The notes: generated by a model from the sequence alone, not told the origin. A DNA stretch of 64,000 bases from Labrys miyagiensis (GCF_030160835.1 NZ_BSPC01000045.1:29627-93626); one strand, 5' to 3'. Shown: positions 45,680 to 55,273, numbered from the stretch's first letter. Made by a program: numbers and translations.

Positions 45680-48295
45680 ATGGTCGAGACGTTCATTCTC
45701 CGCATCGTCCATGCCTGCACGCATCACGCCTATCGCGTCCTGATCCTGGCCTTTCTCCTCGGGATGGCCGCAGCCGCCTATGCCGCGACTCATTTTGCCA
45801 TCAACACCAACTCCAGCGAGCTGATCTCGCCCGACGTGGCCTGGCGCCGATACGAAGCGGCTTTCAACGCCGCCTTTCCGAATCTGGACACCGGAGTCGT
45901 GGTGGTGATCGATGCCGCGACCCCGGATCAGGCCGACTCTGCCGCGGCCTCACTGTCCGCCAAGCTGCGATCCATGCCGCAGGCGATCAAGCTGGTGCGG
46001 GAGACGGGAGCGGGCCCGTTCTTTTCGCGCAACGGCCTGTTGTATCTGCCGACCAACGAGATTCAGCGCATGGCAGGCCAGATCCAGCAAGCCGCTCCCC
46101 TGCTCGGCCCTCTCGCCGCCAATCCCGATCTCGCCGGCCTGGGACAGACCCTGTCGGGACTGGGCAGCGGGCTTGCAGCGGGCCAGATTCCACCGGACGC
46201 CGTCGACAGGAACGCATTGGCGTCGATCAGGAACACATTGGGAAGCCTGCTCGCCGGCAAGCCGTCAGCGCTCGATTGGAACAGCCTGACCGGCAGTGGG
46301 GCAGACAAGCGCGGAACGCGCCGATTGCTGCTCGTCAACCCCGTGCTCGATTTCAGCGATCTCCAGCCCGGGCATCTGGCTGCCGATGCCATCAGATCGA
46401 CGGCAGGAGACCTCGGGCTCACGCCGGAGCATGGCGTCCGCGTGCGGCTGACGGGCGATGTCCCGATGGCCGACGAAGAGTTCAATACGCTGGCCGAGGG
46501 AGCCGGCCTGAACGGCGCACTCACGGCCCTCACCGTGCTCATCATCCTCTGGCTGGCCCTGCGATCAGGCCGTCTTATCCTGGCCGTGGTCATCAGCCTG
46601 GTGGTCGGCCTAGCCATCACCGCCGCGCTCGGCCTGCTAATGGTCGGCGCCTTCAACCTGATCTCGGTGGCCTTCGCCGTGCTCTTCGTCGGACTGGGTG
46701 TCGATTTCGGCATCCAGTTCAGCGTCCGTTACCGTGACGAAAGACATCAGGTCGACGATCTGCCGGTAGCGCTGGACCGATCGGCGCTCAAGGCCGGCCG
46801 TCCCCTCGCCCTTGCGGCGGTCGCGGTGGCTGCCGGTTTCTATTCCTTCCTCCCCACCTCCTACCGAGGGCTCTCGGAACTGGGCCTGATCGCCGGCACC
46901 GGCATGATCGTGGCCTTCATCAGCAGCATCACCTTGTTGCCGGCCCTCACCCATATCCTGCGCCCGCCTGGCGAGCCGGAACCCGTCGGCTTCCTTTTCC
47001 TTGCGCCGGTCGATCGCTTCACCGCCCGCTACCGCTATCCCATCCTGATCATCACGCTGCTGCTCGTCATGGCGGGACTGCCACTGCTCTGGCACGTCCG
47101 CTTCGACTTCAATCCGATCCACCTGCGCAGCCCGGCTGTCGAATCGGTCGCGACGTTCATCGACCTGACGCGCGATCCCGATACCAGCCCCGCCACGATC
47201 CACATTCTGAGGCCCTCGCTCCAGGCCGCCCAAAGCACGGCGGATGCGCTCGATAAACTGCCGGAGGTCGGAAGAACGGTAACGCTTGCCTCGTTCATTC
47301 CCGATGACCAGGCGGCGAAACTCGATGCGATCGCCGGGGCCCGGGCTGCCCTCGAACCAGTCTTCGCGATCCCGGCCTCGAAAGGCGAGGCTTCGGATGC
47401 CGAGACCGTGGCCTCGCTGCGCCAGGCGGCGACGGTCCTGAACGGGCTGGGCCAGCAGGACAAGGCGATTGCGCAACTCGCCGATCAGTTGGCGCGACTG
47501 GCGGATGCACCCGCCGGCACGCGCGCGCAAGCGCAGCAGGCGCTGTTCGGCGGTTTTCCCGGCCTTTTGGCCAGGCTGCGCGACAGCCTGCAGGCATCGA
47601 AAGTGACACTCGACAATCTACCCGCCGAGTTGAAGAGCGACTGGACCACGCCCGATGGGCGCGCCGCAGTTCAAGTGTTCGCTCGAGGCGACACGAACGA
47701 CAATCTCGTCCTGCGGAAATTCGCCCAGGCCGTGCGCGTGGTCGCGCCCGATGCGACCGGCTATCCGGTCACGATCCAGGATGCCAGCGAGACGGTCGTC
47801 AACGCTTTCATTCAAGCGGGGGCGTTGGCTCTCGTCAGCATCACCGTCCTGCTCTTCGTGGTGCTGAAACGCACCACCGACGTGCTTGTGACGTTGATCC
47901 CCCTGCTGCTGGCCGGTGTCGTGGCGATGGAACTGACGGTCCTGCTCGATCTGCCGCTCAACTTCGCCAATATCATCGCGCTGCCGCTGCTGCTGGGCGT
48001 CGGCGTCGCCTTCAAGGTCTATTTCGTCATGGCCTGGCGATCCGGCGTGCGCAGTCTCCTGGCCTCCAGCCTGACGCGCGCGGTGCTGTTCAGCGCCGCC
48101 ACCACCGCCGCCGCTTTCGGCAGCCTGTGGTTTTCACATCATCCCGGCACGTCGAGCATGGGAGAACTGCTGGCCCTTTCCCTGGCCTGCACGCTCGTGG
48201 CGGCGGTGTTCTTCCAGCCGATATTGATGGGACCGCCGCGCGAACCAGGGGCTTCGGGCAGAGAAACCACATCTCCGACGGAACTGAAGGAATGA
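45680..48295 (+). CDS. hpnN: hopanoid transporter HpnN (RND/MMPL family)
   Basis: HpnN is an inner-membrane RND-type exporter that moves hopanoids to the outer membrane. It is 871 residues with the duplicated layout: helix 1, a large periplasmic loop (about residues 35-270), five helices including FAVLFVGLGVDFGIQFSVRY, a second helix and loop, and five more (NIIALPLLLGVGVAFKVYFV). The GLGVDFGIQ stretch is the family's conserved helix 4. GAGGAGC precedes the ATG at 45680. It is divergent from ispH and converges with hpnK. The usual partner hpnM is absent here. Confidence 0.95.
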   Translation: MVETFILRIVHACTHHAYRVLILAFLLGMAAAAYAATHFAINTNSSELISPDVAWRRYEAAFNAAFPNLDTGVVVVIDAATPDQADSAAASLSAKLRSMPQAIKLVRETGAGPFFSRNGLLYLPTNEIQRMAGQIQQAAPLLGPLAANPDLAGLGQTLSGLGSGLAAGQIPPDAVDRNALASIRNTLGSLLAGKPSALDWNSLTGSGADKRGTRRLLLVNPVLDFSDLQPGHLAADAIRSTAGDLGLTPEHGVRVRLTGDVPMADEEFNTLAEGAGLNGALTALTVLIILWLALRSGRLILAVVISLVVGLAITAALGLLMVGAFNLISVAFAVLFVGLGVDFGIQFSVRYRDERHQVDDLPVALDRSALKAGRPLALAAVAVAAGFYSFLPTSYRGLSELGLIAGTGMIVAFISSITLLPALTHILRPPGEPEPVGFLFLAPVDRFTARYRYPILIITLLLVMAGLPLLWHVRFDFNPIHLRSPAVESVATFIDLTRDPDTSPATIHILRPSLQAAQSTADALDKLPEVGRTVTLASFIPDDQAAKLDAIAGARAALEPVFAIPASKGEASDAETVASLRQAATVLNGLGQQDKAIAQLADQLARLADAPAGTRAQAQQALFGGFPGLLARLRDSLQASKVTLDNLPAELKSDWTTPDGRAAVQVFARGDTNDNLVLRKFAQAVRVVAPDATGYPVTIQDASETVVNAFIQAGALALVSITVLLFVVLKRTTDVLVTLIPLLLAGVVAMELTVLLDLPLNFANIIALPLLLGVGVAFKVYFVMAWRSGVRSLLASSLTRAVLFSAATTAAAFGSLWFSHHPGTSSMGELLALSLACTLVAAVFFQPILMGPPREPGASGRETTSPTELKE

Positions 48296-48324
48296 TGCAG
48301 CCGGGCGCATCGCATCCCCGGCGA

Positions 48325-49185
48325 TCAGCGTGATGCCGGAGTTCCTGCGTCGAGATCACTGAAACTGCACAGGCGCAGCGCGAGCCTCTCGACGAGGTCG
48401 CGCGTTTCGGGCGCGGTCAAGCCGGCGAGCTCCTCGGCATAGGAATATCCAGGTGCATGCCCCGGAAAGCCACCGGCGGTCGCCGGGTGCGTGTATATTT
48501 CCGTGATACCCCCCGGCACGTGCGAGAGAACCCCGCGCAGGCGCGCGCCCGTCATGGCTCCCGACCAGGCTAGGCCGAAAACCTGATCGGGCACAAGCAA
48601 GTCCCTGCGGCGGGCTCGGAGGCCGAGCAGATTGGTCCACAGCGCCACGGCGGCTCGGGTGGCGGTTGCGGGGGCCGGCTCTATCGACCTGATGACGGCT
48701 GCGGGTTCGGAGGGAACCCTGAGGGCGCGCATGCCATACCGCGGCCCGATCGCGAAGAGCAAGGACGCCACAGTCGGGTGCAGATGGTAATGCTTGTGGG
48801 CATTGACGTGGTCGAGCGCCAGGCCGGTCGACCGGAATGCCTCAAACTGCGCGGTGATCTCGGCGGCAAGCTGACGCTTCGTCTTGGGGCTTACGAACAT
48901 CCCGGTGCCGGCGCGCACGAGATCGCGGCGAAAGCGGCCGGACGGATCAACCAGGTTCGGAATGCGCTGGGCCGGCAGGATCGGCACGTCCTCGACAAGG
49001 ACAAGATGCAGGCCGATCTTGAGTGTCGGCAAACGCCGCGCGATGGCAAGAGCGCTTTCTGCGGCAGCCGCGCCGACCATCAGGCTTGCGCAGGTGAGAA
49101 TGCCGTTCCGGTGTGCTTCCTCGACAGCCTCGTTCACTTCCGTCGACAGGCCGAAGTCGTCGGCGGTGACGATGACCGCGTTCAG
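48325..49185 (-). CDS. hpnK: hopanoid biosynthesis deacetylase HpnK, apparent CTG start
   Basis: HpnK is a YdjC-family metal-dependent deacetylase that removes the acetyl group from N-acetylglucosaminyl-bacteriohopanetetrol. From 49185 it is 286 residues, starting (L/M)NAVIVTADDFGLSTEV. The DD of TADDFG and the histidines of HVNAHKHYHLHP form the metal site. The only ATG/GTG/TTG codon in frame near here is a GTG at 49137, 16 codons later, which would delete the TADDFG motif. A CTG at 49185 overlaps the hpnJ stop as CTGA, with AAAGGGG upstream, and restores the motif. I therefore use it. Confidence 0.85.
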   Translation of the reverse strand: MNAVIVTADDFGLSTEVNEAVEEAHRNGILTCASLMVGAAAAESALAIARRLPTLKIGLHLVLVEDVPILPAQRIPNLVDPSGRFRRDLVRAGTGMFVSPKTKRQLAAEITAQFEAFRSTGLALDHVNAHKHYHLHPTVASLLFAIGPRYGMRALRVPSEPAAVIRSIEPAPATATRAAVALWTNLLGLRARRRDLLVPDQVFGLAWSGAMTGARLRGVLSHVPGGITEIYTHPATAGGFPGHAPGYSYAEELAGLTAPETRDLVERLALRLCSFSDLDAGTPASR

Positions 49186-50621
49186 GATGCAGCCCCTTTG
49201 GAGATGTCGCGCCGTTCCCTCAGGAAATGAAAGAACTCGACACCCTCTCTCAGTCGCCGCTTCATCATGTCCGGGCTGCGGACCATCTCACCGACGATCG
49301 AGGCGATCTTTCCGGTCCGGAAATAGAACTGGCGGTAGAACGTCTCGACGGACTCGAAGATTTCGGTGTGACTGAGGCCTGGGTAGTGCAAAGGCGCAAT
49401 CTGCACGCCGTGTTCGTCGACCAGTTCGGCGTTGGCATCGTCGAGCCAGCCATTCTCGATCGCCTGATTATAGAGGAAGGTCCCGGGATAGGGTGCGGCA
49501 AGCGAGACCTGGATGGTATGGGGATTGATGCGCTTGGCGAACTGGATGGTCTCCTCGATGGTCTGCCTGGTCTCGCCCGGCAGGCCCATGATGAAGGTGC
49601 CGTGAATGGTGATGCCGAGCTCGTGGCAATCCTTGGTGAAGCGTTCGGCCACGTCGATGCGCATGCCCTTCTTGATATTGTACAGGATCTGCTGGTTGCC
49701 CGACTCGTAGCCGACGAGCAGGAGGCGCAGGCCGTTGTCCCGCATCACCTTGAGCGCTTCGCGCGGCACATTGGCCTTGGCATTGCAGGACCAGGTCACG
49801 CCGAGCTTGCCCAATCCCCTGGCGATCTCCATGGCCCTTGGCAAATCGTCGGTGAAGGTATCGTCGTCGAAGAAGAACTCCTTGACCTCGGGAAAAGCCT
49901 TCTGGCTCCAGGCGATCTCCTCGAGCACATGGCCGACGCTACGCGTACGATAGCGATGCCCGCCCACCGTCTGGGGCCACAGGCAAAAGGTGCAGCGCGA
50001 TTTGCAGCCGCGGCCGGTGTAGAGCGAAATATAGGGATGCTTGAGATAGCCGATGAAATAGTTCCGGATCGTCAGGTCGCGCTTGTAGATCGGCGTCACG
50101 AAGGGTAGCGAGTCCATATGCTCGAGCATCGGCCGATCCGGTGTATGGACGATATCGCCCGCAGCATCCCGGTAGGACAGGCCGCGAATGGACTTCCAGT
50201 CCATGCCGTCGGCAACATCCTTGATGGTGAAGTCGAACTCATTGCGAGCCACGAAATCCACTGCGGGCGCCGCGGCAAGGCTCCCGGCGGCATCGACAGC
50301 CACTTTCGCGCCGATCAGCCCTGCCTTGAGACTGGGATTGGCGGCCTTCAGAGCTTCGATCGTCTTCACATCCGACTTGAACGAAGGTGTCGAAGTATGC
50401 AGCACCGCCAGATCAAAGTCGCGGGCCTGCGCGGTTATCTCCGATAAGGGCGTGCGATGTGGCGGCGCATCGATAAGCTTGCTGTTCTCGACCAGGGCGG
50501 CCGGCTGGGCGAGCCAGGTCGGATACCAGAAGGAGGCAATCTCGCGCCGGGCCTGATAACGCGAGCCCGCGCCGCCGTCGAAACCGTCAAAGGAAGGAGC
50601 CTGGAGAAAGAGAGTGCGCAT
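49182..50621 (-). CDS. hpnJ: bacteriohopanetetrol cyclitol ether synthase HpnJ (B12-binding radical SAM)
   Basis: HpnJ contracts the glucosamine ring on bacteriohopanetetrol to the cyclitol ether headgroup. It is 479 residues. An N-terminal cobalamin-binding-type domain (about 1-170) precedes the radical-SAM barrel with Cys-x3-Cys-x2-Cys in GRGCKSRCTFCLWPQT, then EFFFDDDTFTDD and FIMGLPGETRQTIEET. It starts two bases after hpnI stops and its own stop overlaps the start of hpnK. Activity is inferred from the characterised Burkholderia pathway. Confidence 0.95.
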   Translation of the reverse strand: MRTLFLQAPSFDGFDGGAGSRYQARREIASFWYPTWLAQPAALVENSKLIDAPPHRTPLSEITAQARDFDLAVLHTSTPSFKSDVKTIEALKAANPSLKAGLIGAKVAVDAAGSLAAAPAVDFVARNEFDFTIKDVADGMDWKSIRGLSYRDAAGDIVHTPDRPMLEHMDSLPFVTPIYKRDLTIRNYFIGYLKHPYISLYTGRGCKSRCTFCLWPQTVGGHRYRTRSVGHVLEEIAWSQKAFPEVKEFFFDDDTFTDDLPRAMEIARGLGKLGVTWSCNAKANVPREALKVMRDNGLRLLLVGYESGNQQILYNIKKGMRIDVAERFTKDCHELGITIHGTFIMGLPGETRQTIEETIQFAKRINPHTIQVSLAAPYPGTFLYNQAIENGWLDDANAELVDEHGVQIAPLHYPGLSHTEIFESVETFYRQFYFRTGKIASIVGEMVRSPDMMKRRLREGVEFFHFLRERRDISKGAAS

Positions 50622-50623
50622 GG

Positions 50624-51766
50624 TCAATCGCTTTCGTGTCGTGCAATCATGGAACCATCCGTCTTGACCAGGAAGCTTTTCCCCTTCCAGTGCACGGCAC
50701 TGGGAAGGAAGCTGGCAAGATAGACGAAGAAGGACAGGCCGTCTCGCAGCACCAGCAGCCAGAACGCCACATCCTTGAGATCGAAACGCCGGCTGACGCT
50801 CCATAGCAGCAAATAGCGGCAGGCCAGAGACGCTGCGAGGAGAGTACCGCTCCACTCGCTTCCGCCTGTCAGCAGGAAGGCAATCAGCGCCAGCGGTATG
50901 ATATGCGTGAGCCCGGTACCGATAAATCCCGTCTTGTCGACAGTGGCGATGGTCTTGGCCCAGCGGATCTCATGCTTGAGGAGATCGCCAAAGGTCCCGT
51001 CCGCGCAAATATGGGTGACGAGGAAGCCGGGAACGGCGACTTGCAGACCCAGTCGGCGGACTCCGCGCCCGATCGCATAGTCATCCGCCAGGGCGTCGGC
51101 AAAGGCCTCAAAGCCCCCGAGCTTATCGAGCGTTTCACGGCGCAGGGCTATGGTCGCGCCAAAGCAAGGGGTCGCGAGCTTTCCCGCAAGTCCGACGACC
51201 ACGTTGGGTAGAAAGTGGCTGTCGATCGCCAGGACCGCCAGGCGTGACCACATCGTGCCGAGACTTCCCCCGCGATAGGCGCAGCTCACGGCGCCGACGC
51301 CGGGGTTCTGGAGCTCGCCTACCACACGCGTCACATAATCGGGCTCGACGACGATGTCGCTGTCAGCGAGCACGATGACCTCGCCCTTCGCCTGGAGCAT
51401 CATGTTGATGAGATTGGAAACCTTCGGATTGCTGCCGTGCCGCTGCGCGTTCAGCACAAGGCTGAGATCCTGCCCGGGCAAGGCATCGATAAGGGCTCTG
51501 ACATCAGGAATGGCCGCATCGGCCGGGCTTTGAACGCCGAAGATGATCTGGATCGGCCCGGCGTAATCCTGCCGCGCGAACGAAAGCAGGTTGGCGGCGA
51601 GCTGGGGCTCATCGCCGTGCAGAGGCTTGAGAATTGTCACCGAAGGGCTCTGGAGGTGCGCCGCAGTGGTCCTCGAACCAAAACGTCCCACCAGCCAGGC
51701 TGCCAACAGCCAATACAGACAGCCGAAAGCTGCCAGAACGCCAATAATCTGACCCAGAATATACAT
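50624..51766 (-). CDS. hpnI: hopanoid glycosyltransferase HpnI
   Basis: HpnI attaches N-acetylglucosamine to bacteriohopanetetrol. It is a 380-residue family 2 enzyme with an N-terminal helix (IIGVLAAFGCLYWLLAAWLV), a GT-A domain with SVTILKPLHGDEP, VLADSDIVVEPDY and a DDYAIGRGVRRLG acceptor motif, and two or three C-terminal helices. This resembles ceramide glucosyltransferases. The ATG at 51766 is chosen; a GTG four codons upstream is possible and neither has a clear ribosome site. It follows hpnL closely, in the operon hpnL-I-J-K. Confidence 0.94.
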   Translation of the reverse strand: MYILGQIIGVLAAFGCLYWLLAAWLVGRFGSRTTAAHLQSPSVTILKPLHGDEPQLAANLLSFARQDYAGPIQIIFGVQSPADAAIPDVRALIDALPGQDLSLVLNAQRHGSNPKVSNLINMMLQAKGEVIVLADSDIVVEPDYVTRVVGELQNPGVGAVSCAYRGGSLGTMWSRLAVLAIDSHFLPNVVVGLAGKLATPCFGATIALRRETLDKLGGFEAFADALADDYAIGRGVRRLGLQVAVPGFLVTHICADGTFGDLLKHEIRWAKTIATVDKTGFIGTGLTHIIPLALIAFLLTGGSEWSGTLLAASLACRYLLLWSVSRRFDLKDVAFWLLVLRDGLSFFVYLASFLPSAVHWKGKSFLVKTDGSMIARHESD

Positions 51767-51790
51767 TGCGAGGGCCACACACTCTGATAC

Positions 51791-52786
51791 TTACGCCCGC
51801 CCTGCCCGAAGCCAGCCAAGCTCGATGCTTTGCCAGATCGCCAGTCCCAATATTCCGAGTATGATGTCAGGTATGCGCTTTAACAAGCCAATTGCGACGG
51901 CAGTCTGAGGCGAGAGACCATATGTAGCGGCGAGCGCGACAATGGCGCCTTCCTGAATGCCGAGGCCGCCCGGTATCACGAAGAAGACCGCCCTTGCCGC
52001 ATGCGACAGGCTCTCCACGACGAGGGCGGCGCTGAAGTCGACTGGATGTCCCATGAACCAGCACGCAATCCAGACTTCGCTGGCGCCGAAGATCCAGATC
52101 GCCATATGAATCGCCGCCGCCAGGGCGAGGCGCCCGGGGGCGGCATGGATGTGCCGCAGACTGCCGGAGAGGCCCGCGATTCCGCCCGGCATGGTCCAGC
52201 CGTTGCGCATCATCAGGCCGCCGATGCGTTCTTCGATCCAGGCGATGCCCCCCCAGCGCTGGACCGCGAGAAATCCGGTGACACCGATGGCAAGGAGGCC
52301 GACACCGCCGGCCAGCCACAGCACCAGCCGCGTATCGCCGGATTTCGACCAGAACAGGAAGAGACCGAGCAGGGAGAAAACCAGCTGGGTGGCGACTTGC
52401 ACCAGGAGATCGGCGAGCACGCTGGCCGTCGCCACGGAGGCCTTGACGCCGCGTCTCGACAACAGGCGCGCGCCGACGATGTCGCCGCCAACCTGCGCAA
52501 CGGGCAGGAGAACATTGATGGCCTCGCGAACCCAGCGAAGGATGGGACAGACCCACCAGGCGATCGCGGCATCCAGTACGGCACGCCAAGCCAGGCCGGA
52601 GGCGAGGACCTGAATATACCGTGCGATGACGATCAGTCCGACACCCCAACCTGCGGCTTCGACCGCCCTCAAGATGTCGCCGGCTCCCCAGCACAGGGTC
52701 AATCCCGCCAGGATACAGGCACCCACGAGCAGCGCCAGGGGAAGCCGGGCGAGGCTGCGAACGTGGAGGCGAAGGGTACTTCCCAT
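51791..52786 (-). CDS. hpnL: hopanoid-associated flippase-like protein HpnL
   Basis: HpnL is a 331-residue membrane protein of the UPF0104/AglD-like family related to lysylphosphatidylglycerol synthase membrane domains, with about eight helices. VAQVGGDIVGARLLSRRGV and VIPGGLGIQEGAIVAL are the conserved segments. It is predicted to help move or present hopanoids or their glycosylated forms across the membrane; no activity is proven. No strong ribosome site lies before the ATG at 52786. It heads the operon hpnL-I-J-K. Confidence 0.92.
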   Translation of the reverse strand: MGSTLRLHVRSLARLPLALLVGACILAGLTLCWGAGDILRAVEAAGWGVGLIVIARYIQVLASGLAWRAVLDAAIAWWVCPILRWVREAINVLLPVAQVGGDIVGARLLSRRGVKASVATASVLADLLVQVATQLVFSLLGLFLFWSKSGDTRLVLWLAGGVGLLAIGVTGFLAVQRWGGIAWIEERIGGLMMRNGWTMPGGIAGLSGSLRHIHAAPGRLALAAAIHMAIWIFGASEVWIACWFMGHPVDFSAALVVESLSHAARAVFFVIPGGLGIQEGAIVALAATYGLSPQTAVAIGLLKRIPDIILGILGLAIWQSIELGWLRAGRA

Positions 52787-52947
52787 GCGGATTCGGGCTT
52801 TGTCGAGTGCATTGCTGGAACGCCCGCCAGAGTAGCCCTACGGCCTTTCGAGGGCAAATCACGGGCTTCGCGGTGGTGCCCCTTGCGCGGCTATCGCAAC
52901 CGAAAGGCGCAGGCTGAGAGCGAGGCCAGCAACTCCCGCCAACATTC

Positions 52948-53352
52948 TCAGGCGTTTCCGGTTGCCTGCCTCGCGCAATTCTCCAAGGCGGCACTTATGA
53001 TTCCCAATACCTTGTCCTTCCCGGAGCCCAGCCCGTGACGCGCGGCCAGCCAGCTTGGATCGTTGTAGGAAAGCCAGGTTGCGCCCGCTTCATCCTGCCA
53101 CACCAGCGCCTTCAGCGGCAGGTCGATGCCCGTGGTCTGCACCTCTTGCATCAATGGCGTGCCGGCCTTCGGGTTGCCGAAGATCACTACTTCTGTCGGC
53201 CTGAGATTGAGACCGACTTTCTCGGCAGCACCCGCATGGTCGATCCGCGCGAGCACCGCCATCCCGTTCCGCGTGACAGCCTCGACAAGCCGGTCCATCG
53301 TCTGCACGGGACCATGAGAACTTCGAAGGGTTATCAGGCCGTCTGGCTTCAT
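52948..53352 (-). CDS. DUF302 domain protein
   Basis: This is a 134-residue single-domain DUF302 protein. The conserved centre reads VLARIDHAGAAEKVGLNLRPTEVVIFGNPKAGTPLMQ, here noted only by its core FGNPKAGTPLM, with the later WQDEAGATWLSYNDPSWL. There is no signal peptide, unlike many relatives, so it is probably cytoplasmic. Its function is unknown; the family is often near thiol, metal or respiration genes. GAGGAG precedes the ATG. It lies 67 bases after the response-regulator gene on the same strand and may share its transcript. Confidence 0.9.
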   Translation of the reverse strand: MKPDGLITLRSSHGPVQTMDRLVEAVTRNGMAVLARIDHAGAAEKVGLNLRPTEVVIFGNPKAGTPLMQEVQTTGIDLPLKALVWQDEAGATWLSYNDPSWLAARHGLGSGKDKVLGIISAALENCARQATGNA

Positions 53353-53419
53353 GTCGGGCTCCTCGCCCTTGCTGTCTGCTGAGCGGAAAGATGGTGGCGA
53401 TCAGCCTGAGGCTGCCGTC

Positions 53420-54064
53420 TCACTGAGTTGATGGGTCCAGTCGGTCCCAGATCCTGACCAGGTCGGCCACGGAACCGGCCTGCATCTTGCGCATGATCTG
53501 GCCTCGCCGCACCTTGACCGTGATTTCGCTGACCCCGAGATCGGCAGCGATCTGCTTGTTCAGCAATCCCTGTACCACCAGTCCCATGACGTCCCGCTCC
53601 CCTGGCGACAGCGTGTCCCAGCGCCCCCTGAGCCTGGCCGCGACATCGTCTTCCGCTCGCCTCTGCACGTCCTTCTTGATCCCCTGCTGGATGGCATCCA
53701 GCAGATCCTGGTCACGGAAGGGCTTGGTCAGGAATTCGATCGCACCTGCCTTCATCGCACGCACCGACATTTCGATGTCGCCATGGCCGGTGATGAAGAT
53801 GATGGGAATGCGCATGCCGCGCGCAACCATCTGTTGTTGGAAATCCAGGCCGCTCTGGCCCGGCATCCTAATGTCGAGAACCAGGCACGCCGGGGTGTCG
53901 GAGATGCCATGTTCCAGGAAAGCCTGTGTCGATCCGAAGGAACGGGCGGCCAGATCGACCGATGCGAGCAAATCCTCCAGCGCGCGGCGCACCGATTCAT
54001 CGTCATCGATGACGTAAACCACAGCCCCGCTTGCTTCCGGACTCGCTTGTGTGGGCATTACCAT
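53420..54064 (-). CDS. FixJ/NarL-type response regulator
   Basis: This is a 214-residue two-domain response regulator. The receiver domain (about 14-130) has the acidic pocket VIDDDES, phosphoacceptor Asp64 in LVLDIRMPG, the Thr of FITGHGD and Lys in LTKPF. The C-terminal LuxR-type helix-turn-helix (about 150-210) has LSPGERDVMGLVVQGLLNKQ and ADLGVSEITVKVRRG. GGAG lies seven bases before the ATG at 54064, which overlaps the kinase stop. It is paired with the adjacent kinase. Targets are unknown; two GATATAC palindromes upstream of the kinase are candidates. Confidence 0.95.
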   Translation of the reverse strand: MVMPTQASPEASGAVVYVIDDDESVRRALEDLLASVDLAARSFGSTQAFLEHGISDTPACLVLDIRMPGQSGLDFQQQMVARGMRIPIIFITGHGDIEMSVRAMKAGAIEFLTKPFRDQDLLDAIQQGIKKDVQRRAEDDVAARLRGRWDTLSPGERDVMGLVVQGLLNKQIAADLGVSEITVKVRRGQIMRKMQAGSVADLVRIWDRLDPSTQ

Positions 54065-55167
54065 GCGTTTGCTCCGGCAACGGGCAGGCTGACGCGGAAG
54101 GTAGCACCCATGCGAGGTTTGGAAGACACGGAAATGCTGCCGCCATGGGCTTCGATGATCGAGCGGCTAATCGACAACCCAATGCCCATGCCTCCCTCCT
54201 TCGTGGTCCAGAAAGCATCGAACAGACGCTCGAGTTCGACCGGCTTGATGCCGATGCCGGAATCGGTAACCGTGATCGTTGCCATTCCGGCATCGTCGAC
54301 AAAGGACACGACCTCCAGTTCACGCTTGAAGGTCGGCATGTCATGCATCGCCTCCATCGCGTTGAGCAGCAGATTGCCGATGACCTGCTGGACCTGGATC
54401 CGATCGGCGAGGATCGGGGGCAGGCCGTCAGCCAGTTGAAGCCGCATCGAGATGCTGTTGCGCTCGATCTGCGTCTGTGCCTGCACCAGGCTCTCCCTGA
54501 TCACCTCATTGAAGTCGAGCGCTTCCCGGCGGGGCAGTTCGCTTCGGGCCAGGCCACGGACGCGGACGATGACGTCGCTCGCCCGGTTCGCGTCATGGAT
54601 GATGCGGTCGACGGCCTGTTGGGCCTTTTCGAGATTTGGCGGTTCGCGCTCGAGCCAGCGCCGGCAGGCGTGGCCGCTCGTGACGATGGCGGCCAAGGGC
54701 TGGTTGACCTCATGGGCGATCGACGCCGTCAGCGCTCCCAGGCTGGTCAGGCGCGCCACGCGGGCGAGTTGCGTCTGGGCCTCGAAGGCCGAGGCCTGAG
54801 CCGCCACCGTCTGCAGAACCAGATAGGTGGTGATGCCGATGGCGGCCACGCTGATCCCGCAATTCAGGAGGCCAGCCTCGAACATACCGCGCTTGGTAAG
54901 GAAAAGGCTGAGGACCGTCAGGCCCACACAGACGCCGGCAAGCACGATGACGCCGCGCGTCGACAGGAAGCCGATCGCAAGGAGGATGACCACGATATAG
55001 AACACCGCGAAGGCGATCTCGTAGTCCGTAACCGTATCGGCGACGAACACGCAGGCCAGCAAGATCAAGATCATCGCGGCCCGGAACCGGGGCCTGACAT
55101 GATGTCCCGTAAACAGGGCGTTTCGCTCACTGCTGCTCATCACGTCGATCCACGCCTCGTGCCACAT
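54058..55167 (-). CDS. membrane-bound sensor histidine kinase
   Basis: This is a 369-residue kinase with four predicted membrane helices in the first 140 residues (for example AMILILLACVFVADTVTDY and VIVLAGVCVGLTVLSLFL) and almost no periplasmic loop, so it senses a membrane or internal signal. The phosphoacceptor His is in LTASIAHEVNQPLAAI. The ATPase domain has the N box NLLLNAMEAM, G1 DSGIGI and G2 GMGIGLSIS. There is no PAS/haem domain, unlike FixL. The ATG at 55167 has AGGAA upstream and is preferred over a TTG at 55215. It is coupled to the response-regulator gene. Confidence 0.93.
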   Translation of the reverse strand: MWHEAWIDVMSSSERNALFTGHHVRPRFRAAMILILLACVFVADTVTDYEIAFAVFYIVVILLAIGFLSTRGVIVLAGVCVGLTVLSLFLTKRGMFEAGLLNCGISVAAIGITTYLVLQTVAAQASAFEAQTQLARVARLTSLGALTASIAHEVNQPLAAIVTSGHACRRWLEREPPNLEKAQQAVDRIIHDANRASDVIVRVRGLARSELPRREALDFNEVIRESLVQAQTQIERNSISMRLQLADGLPPILADRIQVQQVIGNLLLNAMEAMHDMPTFKRELEVVSFVDDAGMATITVTDSGIGIKPVELERLFDAFWTTKEGGMGIGLSISRSIIEAHGGSISVSSKPRMGATFRVSLPVAGANAW

Positions 55168-55273
55168 CCGGTGTTCCTGGCCCGCGGCAGCGGTTTCAGC
55201 CAGGTCCGAAGCCAAGACGACCGCTGCCTACCAGAACACCAAGTCGGTCTACAATAATGTCGAGTATAGAGCC

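Noticed and set aside
49137-49139. GTG as the start of hpnK
   Set aside because: It would remove the catalytic TADDFG motif that is clearly encoded just upstream in the same frame.
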